Made by a program: the position numbers and the translations under genes. This document shows, in pieces, positions 58,437 through 64,000 of a stretch of DNA of 64,000 nucleotides. Numbering within the stretch: position 1 is the stretch's first letter; each line of letters starts with the position of its first letter. The notes beneath the pieces were generated by a model, which was not told the DNA's origin, ran no database searches, and was given only the letters and a program-made list of their open reading frames with translations. Origin of the DNA: Alloactinosynnema sp. L-07 (GTDB taxonomy: Bacteria > Actinomycetota > Actinomycetes > Mycobacteriales > Pseudonocardiaceae); contig NZ_LN850107.1 in assembly GCF_900070365.1 (NCBI RefSeq), positions 5,456,001-5,520,000 of the forward strand, written 5' to 3'.

Positions 58437-59824
58437 GGCGCGGGTCGATCGCGGTCCGGATCACCGCGCTGTGTCTGCTGGTGGCGGGCGTCGTGGCCAT
58501 CGTCGGCGGGCTGATCTCGGCGCGGCTGGTCGTGTCGACAGCCCGCGAGGTGACCCGGCAGACCCTCTCCGACCAGGCCGACGTGGTGGCGAGCCAGCTC
58601 GCCGACAGCAGGATCGGCCTGCGCAGAGTGGTCGACGTGCTCTCCGGCCAAGGCGTCGCGGTGGTGCAGGTGCGGCCCAACGGGAACGTGGTCGGCACCG
58701 ACGCCACCGCCGAGCGGGCGACCCGGCAGGCGGGCATCACCAACCTGACGGGACCGGTGCACACGACCGTGGAGGTCGGCGGCCGGACGCTGCTGGTGGA
58801 GCTGCGCCCGGTCGAGGACCGCGGCGCGATCGGGCTCGTCCGGGAGACCGAGACGGCCAAGAACACCGGCCGCAAGCTGATCGGCAACATCGCCGTCGCG
58901 CTCGGCATCGGTCTGCTGGTGGCCGCGGTCGCGGGCCTGATCCTGGCCCGGCTGCTGTCGCGGCCCTTGCGCCGGACGGCCGGTGTGGCGGCCTCGATGA
59001 GCCACGGCCGCCGAGACCTGCGCGCGCCCGTCGACGGACCGCGGGAAGTGGCGGACGTGGCGACGTCGGTCAACGAACTCGCCGACGCCTTGCAGCGCAG
59101 CGAGGCCCGGCAGCGGGACTTCCTGCTGTCGGTCTCCCACGAGCTGCGGACTCCGCTGACGGCGGTCAAAGGCTTCGCGGAGTCACTGGCAGACGGGGTG
59201 GTGACCGGCGACGCGGTCCCGGCGGCGGGGCGCACGATCGGGGCCGAGGCCGATCGGCTGGACCGGCTGGTCAGCGACCTGCTCGACCTGGCCCGCCTCG
59301 GCGCGGACGACTTCCGGCTCGACGTGGTGCCCGTGGACCTGGCGGCCTTGGTGGCCGACACGGCGACGGTGTGGGAGACCCGGTGCGCGGCGGCCGGGGT
59401 GCGGTTCTCGGTAGAGGCTGTATCCGGACCAGTGTGGGTGAACGCGGATCCGCGCCGGTTGCGCCAGGTGATCGACGGGCTCGCGGAGAACGCGCTGCGG
59501 GTCACCCCGACGGGCAGGCCGATGGTGCTCGCGCTGGCGGTCGGGCAAGGCGCCGCGGTGATCCAGGTCCGCGACGGCGGCCCCGGGCTCGCGCCAGAGG
59601 AGTACCCGGTCGCCTTCGAGCGCGGCGTGCTGAACGCGCGCTACAGCGGGCGGCGGCCGGTGGGCACGGGCATCGGACTCGCCTTGGTGCACGGGCTGGT
59701 CGTGCGGATGGGTGGGTCTATCGACGCGGGCCCCGCCCCAGAAGGCGGGGCCGCGTTCTCTTTCCGCCTCCCCGGAATTCAAAGGTTGGTCGCCGATGAC
59801 GGGAATGGTGCGGATAGGCGGTAA
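58433..59824 (+). CDS. Sensor histidine kinase
   Basis: 463 residues: TM1 (ITALCLLVAGVVAIVGGLIS), sensor loop of about 110 residues, TM2 (IAVALGIGLLVAAVAGLILA), HAMP, H-box with His236 (SVSHELRTPLTAVKG), then N-box (LAENALRVTP, with N after E), D-box RDGGPGL and GTGIGLALVHGL. Partner of the response regulator before it. Signal unknown. Confidence 0.95.
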   Translation: MRRGSIAVRITALCLLVAGVVAIVGGLISARLVVSTAREVTRQTLSDQADVVASQLADSRIGLRRVVDVLSGQGVAVVQVRPNGNVVGTDATAERATRQAGITNLTGPVHTTVEVGGRTLLVELRPVEDRGAIGLVRETETAKNTGRKLIGNIAVALGIGLLVAAVAGLILARLLSRPLRRTAGVAASMSHGRRDLRAPVDGPREVADVATSVNELADALQRSEARQRDFLLSVSHELRTPLTAVKGFAESLADGVVTGDAVPAAGRTIGAEADRLDRLVSDLLDLARLGADDFRLDVVPVDLAALVADTATVWETRCAAAGVRFSVEAVSGPVWVNADPRRLRQVIDGLAENALRVTPTGRPMVLALAVGQGAAVIQVRDGGPGLAPEEYPVAFERGVLNARYSGRRPVGTGIGLALVHGLVVRMGGSIDAGPAPEGGAAFSFRLPGIQRLVADDGNGADRR

Positions 59825-59886
59825 CCGTGGTCGGCCGCCGCCCCGGTTTGGTCAGTGGACAGTTCTTCCCAGAGCGAGCCAGACGC

Positions 59887-60621
59887 TTACTGCGTGGCGT
59901 CCTCCAGCACGGCGTAGAGCGCCTTGACCGCAGCGGCGTCGCCTTCGACGGTGACCGCGTCGAGGTCGACGCGGCGCCAGAGCCAGCGCAGCAACGTGTC
60001 CGGGTCGGCGGACACGGCGGCGTCGAAGCCGCCATCGGTGCCGACTTTGACGCCGGTCGGCTGGAGGTCGACGATCCAGGTCTGGTCGCCCGCGCGGACC
60101 GCGACCCGCTGACCGGCCAGCGACGTCAGGCTCTCGCCGAACTCCTCGGGCTCCTCGGAGCTGAAGTAGGCCAGGAAGCGGTGCAGGACCTCATCGATGC
60201 CGTCGACCGCCAGTGCGTCGGGCACCTGCTCGGAGTCGACCCCGGCGGCCAGTTCGGCGTCGATGCGGTGGATCACGGTCTCCTGCGCCATCCGCCGCTG
60301 CCAGAACCCAACCGTCTGCTGCGGCGCGTACCAGGTGATCCGCTCGTCTTCGGGTTCGAGTTCGTCGAACTGCTCCAGCAGTGCCTCATACGACTCGTCC
60401 AGCACCTCGATCGGGGCGCGGCCGGTCAGGTCGGGCGGCCACGGGCGCGGGAAGGCGTTGTTCTTCATGGCGGCGGTCTTGTGCTGATAGACCTCGGCGA
60501 CGTGGCGGACCAGGTCGGCCATCGTCCATGAGGGACAGCTCGGCACGGGGGCGTCGAGGTCGGTTTCCGCGACAGCCCGCAGGCGGATGTAGTCGGCGGC
60601 AAGGCAATCGAGGTAGTCCAT
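59887..60621 (-). CDS. Maleylpyruvate isomerase/DinB-like fold protein (mycothiol-dependent family)
   Basis: 244 residues: CPSWTMADLVRHVAEVYQHK at about 28-48 with the usual W-x-x-x-D-L-x-x-H motif, AQETVIHRIDAELAAG with a second His, and a C-terminal SCP2-like domain (GFDAAVSADPDTLLRWLWRR). Some relatives are mycothiol-dependent enzymes. Substrate not known. ATG 60619-60621. Confidence 0.8.
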   Translation of the reverse strand: MDYLDCLAADYIRLRAVAETDLDAPVPSCPSWTMADLVRHVAEVYQHKTAAMKNNAFPRPWPPDLTGRAPIEVLDESYEALLEQFDELEPEDERITWYAPQQTVGFWQRRMAQETVIHRIDAELAAGVDSEQVPDALAVDGIDEVLHRFLAYFSSEEPEEFGESLTSLAGQRVAVRAGDQTWIVDLQPTGVKVGTDGGFDAAVSADPDTLLRWLWRRVDLDAVTVEGDAAAVKALYAVLEDATQ

Positions 60622-60661
60622 GGCGACACCCAATCACGCGGGTAAGACAGTCCGCCTCGGA

Positions 60662-61258
60662 TTAATGCCCGTCGATCATGGCGCGTAGGAGTTCCTCGGT
60701 CCAGCCGAGTTCACCGGAGTCGAAGTCCGCCACCACCCGGCGCAGCCACGTCACCTCGGCGCGGCCGACGGCCTGGGCGTACTCCTCTTCGAGCGTGACG
60801 ATCCTCGGCAGGGCGAGCTTGGCCAGCACCGCGCTGGTCTCGTTCAGGTCCCGCTCCAGCGTGTCCGCGCGCCGCCGCAGCGCGTCGGCCACCTCGGCGG
60901 CACCGAGGACCAGCACGGAGGCCAAGGCGGCGGGGAACTCGGGGAACTCGCGGGCGGGGGTGCTGAGCATCGAGGTCAGCCACTCTCCGAGGGTGTTGCG
61001 GCCATCGGGGGTCAGCTCGTAGACGCGTCTCTCGGGCCTGCCCTCGTCCCGGGCGGTCTCCCGGACCCGGATCAGCCCGACCCGGTCGAGCCGCTCGATC
61101 GTCTGGTAGACGCTGTTGCGCTGCGCGACGTTGGCGACCCGGTCCTTGCCGCGCTCGAGCAGCAGTTCCCGCATCCGATAGGGGTGCATGGGCGCCTCGG
61201 CCAGCAGCACGAGCAACACAAGTGCGAGCGGCGAGGGTCGGTCGGACCGACTGGGCAT
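60662..61258 (-). CDS. PadR-family transcriptional regulator
   Basis: 198 residues: winged helix at about 8-90 (LALVLLVLLAEAPMHPYRMR, NSVYQTIERLDRVGLIRVRE) and a C-terminal helical dimer domain (PadR Vir/AphA-like). Divergent from the FAD monooxygenase gene 52 bases away, which it probably represses. Confidence 0.9.
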   Translation of the reverse strand: MPSRSDRPSPLALVLLVLLAEAPMHPYRMRELLLERGKDRVANVAQRNSVYQTIERLDRVGLIRVRETARDEGRPERRVYELTPDGRNTLGEWLTSMLSTPAREFPEFPAALASVLVLGAAEVADALRRRADTLERDLNETSAVLAKLALPRIVTLEEEYAQAVGRAEVTWLRRVVADFDSGELGWTEELLRAMIDGH

Positions 61259-61289
61259 GAGATCAGCTTAACGGTTGCCCGCAGCTAGT

Positions 61290-61302
61290 CATATTATGTA
61301 TG
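61290..61302. promoter_or_regulatory. Candidate PadR operator
   Basis: CATATTATGTATG has CATA/TATG arms in the AT-rich divergent region, in the style of PadR sites. It overlaps the probable -10 of the monooxygenase gene. Confidence 0.4.
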
Positions 61303-61310
61303 GTCATCTC

Positions 61311-62483
61311 ATGACTTTTCTTATCATCGGTGGCGGCATCGCGGGCCCGGTGACCGCGATGGCCCTTCAAGAAGCCGGAATCGATTCGACCGTCTTCGAG
61401 GCCTACCAAAACACGGCGGACGGCGTCGGCGCCTTCCTCGGCCTGGCCCCCAACGGCCTGCGCGCGCTGCGGGTGCTCGGCCTGGACAAGCTGATCCAGG
61501 CCGAGGGCTTCGAAAGTCCCGATATCCGCCTGTCCCTCAGCGGCGGCCGCCGCCTGCTGGAGATCTCCATGGCGGGCACCAACCCAGACGCCCCCACGCC
61601 CATCACCCTCAAACGAGCCGACCTCTACCGCGCCTTACGCGACGAAGCCGAACGTCGAGGCATCCCCTTCGAATACGGCAAACGCCTGATCGACGCGGAG
61701 ACTCACGACGGCGTAGTGACGGCCCGTTTCGACGACGGATCAACCGCCACCGGCGACGCCCTGATCGGCGCCGACGGCCTGCAATCGCGAGTCCGAACGA
61801 TCATCGACCCCAACGCCCCCGCCCCGCGCTATGTCCCGTACCTGAACACAGGCGGCTACGCCGAGGGCGTCAAGGTGCAGACCCCGGTGGGCACCGCCCA
61901 GATGATCTTCGGCAAGCGCGCCTTCTTCGGCTACACCCCAAGCCCGGACGGCTCGGTGTGGTGGTTCGCCAACCCACCACAACGCACGGAGCTGGATCGA
62001 ACCGCACTAGCCGCGATCGGCCCCGAGGAATGGCGCAAGCGCTTGCTGACCCTGTTCGCCGACGACGACCCCCTGATCAACGACCTGATCAACGCCACCC
62101 CCGCCATCGCCCCCTGCTGGAGCACCTACGACTACCCCAACGTCCCCACTTGGCACAAAAACCAAATGTCAATAATCGGCGACGCCGCCCACGCCACCGC
62201 CCCCTCCGCAGGCCAAGGCGCCTCCATGGCCATGGAGGACGCGATCGAACTGGCCCGCTGCCTGCGCGACATCCCGGAAACGTCCAAGGCATTCGCCGCC
62301 TACGAGTCGTTGCGGCGCGACCGAGTGGAACGGGTTGTGGCACAGGGCAAGCGCAACGGGAGCGGGAAGGCACCTGGCGTGCTTGGGCGGATGATGCTGC
62401 CGGTGGTGTTTCGGTTCATGCCGACACCGGACCTGAACTGGATCTACGACTACGAACCTCGCTGGGAGGAGCGGGTAGGGTGA
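61311..62483 (+). CDS. FAD-dependent monooxygenase
   Basis: 390 residues: FAD-binding FLIIGGGIAGPVTAMALQEA at 3-22, DG-type motif DALIGADGLQSRVRTII at about 150-166, and GDAAHATAPSAGQGASMAME near 280. Group A aromatic or polyketide hydroxylase-like. Substrate unknown; regulated probably by the PadR protein and so perhaps inducible by an aromatic compound. ATG 61311. Confidence 0.88.
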   Translation: MTFLIIGGGIAGPVTAMALQEAGIDSTVFEAYQNTADGVGAFLGLAPNGLRALRVLGLDKLIQAEGFESPDIRLSLSGGRRLLEISMAGTNPDAPTPITLKRADLYRALRDEAERRGIPFEYGKRLIDAETHDGVVTARFDDGSTATGDALIGADGLQSRVRTIIDPNAPAPRYVPYLNTGGYAEGVKVQTPVGTAQMIFGKRAFFGYTPSPDGSVWWFANPPQRTELDRTALAAIGPEEWRKRLLTLFADDDPLINDLINATPAIAPCWSTYDYPNVPTWHKNQMSIIGDAAHATAPSAGQGASMAMEDAIELARCLRDIPETSKAFAAYESLRRDRVERVVAQGKRNGSGKAPGVLGRMMLPVVFRFMPTPDLNWIYDYEPRWEERVG

Positions 62484-62566
62484 CCCGGGAGACGCAACGC
62501 TCGCAAGGCATCCCGCCCAACCTGGGCAACACAGCAGCGGCGCTGATCGCGTCTCGCCGCCCGTCA

Positions 62567-62836
62567 TCAGCGTCCCCACAGTCGCGCCCACCACGATGGC
62601 TGTGCGTGACGAAGAGCGGGGTGCGACCGTGCCCACTCCACTACGAAGCGACCGCACGACCCGCACGGCGGGCGCGGCGCGCAGTGCGACGACGCGGGCA
62701 CCACGTCTGCGCCGCACACCGCCTCGAACACTCCCGAGGGATTGCCCGCGAACTCCTCATCCCGCACCGCGTGATCACAGCGGTCCAGACAGGTCAACCA
62801 GATCACCGGCGGACGGCCACGGACCGGCGCGCTCAT
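62567..62836 (-). CDS. Small Cys-rich (zinc-finger-like) protein
   Basis: 89 residues with Cys16, Cys20, His22, Cys41, Cys52, Cys58 and Cys61 (LTCLDRCDH, VCGADV, HCAPRPPCGSC), consistent with zinc binding. GGAGG five bases before the ATG at 62834-62836. Its start overlaps the stop of the micro-ORF upstream (CCATGA). No family recognised. Divergent from the regulator at 63108. Confidence 0.65.
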   Translation of the reverse strand: MSAPVRGRPPVIWLTCLDRCDHAVRDEEFAGNPSGVFEAVCGADVVPASSHCAPRPPCGSCGRFVVEWARSHPALRHAQPSWWARLWGR

Positions 62837-62928
62837 GGTCGCCTCCGTCGAATGTCCCGCGTGGCCAGCCCGACGGTCAACGCCGCCGTTCCGCCCATGA
62901 TGATCAACACCCACATGCTTGCGCCCAT
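62833..62928 (-). CDS. 31-residue single-helix membrane micro-protein
   Basis: Reads MGASMWVLIIMGGTAALTVG then LATRDIRRRRP: one membrane helix with a basic C-terminus. AGGAGGA lies six bases upstream, a strong ribosome binding site, and its stop overlaps the start of the Cys-rich protein, so it is translationally coupled. Too short for routine gene calling. Confidence 0.6.
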   Translation of the reverse strand: MGASMWVLIIMGGTAALTVGLATRDIRRRRP

Positions 62929-63107
62929 CCTGACTCCTCCTGTGGTTTCCCCTATCCGTCGAAGCGTCGGCTGATCACGGATGACCGCCGTACGTCGCGG
63001 TCACTGACATGTCGCGCCATCTGGTGACTTCTTGGCCGGACGGCTGTCGACCTCGGCCGAGCGGTCGTACCGTGAATTGGGGACACCACGACCAAGGGGC
63101 GCGGGGC

Positions 63108-64000
63108 ATGGCTGATGGCGGGGGCGCTCGGACGCGCTTGGAGCAATTGCTCGGTCAGCGGCACATGACGTTGCGCGATTTCCGCACGCGTTATCAGGAC
63201 GCGACCGGTGATTGTCTGAGTGAGCGGCAGGCATATCGCTGGGTCGCGGGTCAGCTTCGCGGGATGCCCTATCCCCACGCACAGGCCGCGCTGGAACGAA
63301 TGTTCGGCGAGCCGGTCACCCGCCTCTTCGGCCCGCCCTATGGCCACGTCATCACCCCGGCGACGGTCCCGATGGTGCCGCTGAGGGGGAACGCGCGGAC
63401 TGACTGGGAAGGCCAGGTGATCTCCATGTGCGCGGACCGAGCGCGCGAGTTCTTGATCAAAGCGGAGGCAAGCAACGTGGGAAGCGAAACGATGGACCAG
63501 GTCACCGACGACGTGCGCAGGCTGGTCACCGCCTATCAGCAGGTGCCGCTGGAACGCATCCTCGGCGACATGGCTGACACCCAGACCCGGGTGTTCGCCC
63601 TGCTGGAGCGACGCCAACGGCCCGACCAGATGCGCGACCTGTACTTGCTCGCAGGCGTCGCATCCGGCCTGATGGCGCGCGCGTCACACGACCTGGGTGC
63701 ACCCCACGACGCGATGACGCAGGCTCGTGCCGCCTACGCGTGCGCGGACAACGCAGGTCATAACGGGCTACGTGCGTGGACCCGTGGATTGCAGACGCTC
63801 ATCGCGTACTGGTCCGGCGACTTCACCGAGTCCGCCCGGTACGCCGAACTCGGCATCCAAGCGGCGGACCACACCACTGGCACCGCCGCCGTATGGCTGG
63901 CCAGCGGACAAGCCAGGACACTGGCCGCGCTCAACCGAATCGATGAGGCACGCCAAGCGATCGAACGCGCCCGGGACGCACGTGACCGAGTCGTGCCCGA
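63108..64000 (+). CDS. HTH regulator with TPR-like region (runs off right edge)
   Basis: At least 297 residues. N-terminal HTH-like segment (ARTRLEQLLGQRHMTLRDF, SERQAYRWVAGQLRG) and then helix pairs (MRDLYLLAGVASGLMARASH, ARAAYACADNAGHNGLRAWT, ESARYAELGIQAADHTTGTA, ARTLAALNRIDEARQAIERA) of TPR type. Many actinomycete regulators have this shape. Divergent from the micro-protein/Cys-rich pair, 179 bases away. Confidence 0.75.
   Translation, partial: MADGGGARTRLEQLLGQRHMTLRDFRTRYQDATGDCLSERQAYRWVAGQLRGMPYPHAQAALERMFGEPVTRLFGPPYGHVITPATVPMVPLRGNARTDWEGQVISMCADRAREFLIKAEASNVGSETMDQVTDDVRRLVTAYQQVPLERILGDMADTQTRVFALLERRQRPDQMRDLYLLAGVASGLMARASHDLGAPHDAMTQARAAYACADNAGHNGLRAWTRGLQTLIAYWSGDFTESARYAELGIQAADHTTGTAAVWLASGQARTLAALNRIDEARQAIERARDARDRVVP

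Noticed and set aside
1..64000. Prophage, integrative element or transposon
   Set aside because: No integrase, transposase, att repeats or phage structural genes seen anywhere in the window.

Overview
The window is high-GC actinomycete DNA. The pknG-glnH-glnX trio, several XRE/DUF397 regulator pairs, a mycothiol-type maleylpyruvate isomerase-fold protein, a SigE-family sigma factor and many start codons with little or no 5' leader all point to an actinobacterium. Gene content suggests a Pseudonocardiales-type organism, but that placement is an inference. All functional names come from reading motifs by eye; no database search was run.

Layout. 1-9254 is mixed regulatory and housekeeping DNA: the start of an ECF sigma gene downstream of a cytosolic-looking subtilase, a secreted Pro-rich protein, a MocR regulator divergent from a YczE-like membrane protein, an HTH/Clp_N pair divergent from a PP2C-like phosphatase across two identical-type palindromes, an XRE-DUF397-DUF397-Imm1 operon, and a MetE-like enzyme. 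9267-22614 is the first half of an exopolysaccharide (EPS) region: UDP-sugar dehydrogenase, GT4, MFS, beta-propeller lipid-anchored or exported proteins, a parallel beta-helix lipoprotein, a GT-C membrane transferase, Wzz-like, Wzy-like and Wzx-like proteins and a GT2. 22634-26161 is a regulatory island (DUF397/XRE, VanZ-RDD fusion, SigE-type sigma and its membrane partner). 26229-42546, all on the minus strand, is the second half: GT2, a 1348-residue secreted DMFase-like/DUF4082 protein, and a tightly overlapping operon (acetyltransferases, two DegT aminotransferases, AsnB-like amidotransferase, GT2-GT4 fusion, SDR epimerase, Gfo/Idh oxidoreductase, WbaP-type initiating phosphosugar transferase). 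Together these could make, assemble and export a heteropolysaccharide containing acetamido and possibly amidated uronic-acid sugars.

43434-43841 holds a tRNA-Glu-Asp-Phe operon on the minus strand. 44297-49601 is core cell-surface and stress DNA: CopZ-like chaperone with a CsoR-type box, RHH protein, cold-shock protein, L,D-transpeptidase with a consensus Crp/GlxR box, thioesterase, metallophosphoesterase. 49754-54969 is pknG-glnH-glnX. 55226-62483 has DUF5134, MFS, secreted small proteins, an OmpR-type two-component system, a maleylpyruvate-isomerase-fold protein and a PadR/FAD monooxygenase pair. The right edge has a micro-ORF/Cys-rich protein pair divergent from a TPR-type regulator that runs off the end.

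The feature I consider most unusual is a set of very large nested palindromes in gene-end regions (47651-47804, 49590-49757, 57502-57643, and smaller relatives at 2396-2460 and 55069-55131). They share an architecture (long outer helix, asymmetric bulges, shorter inner helices) but not sequence. In the 49590 element every imperfection is a G-U pair in plus-sense RNA.
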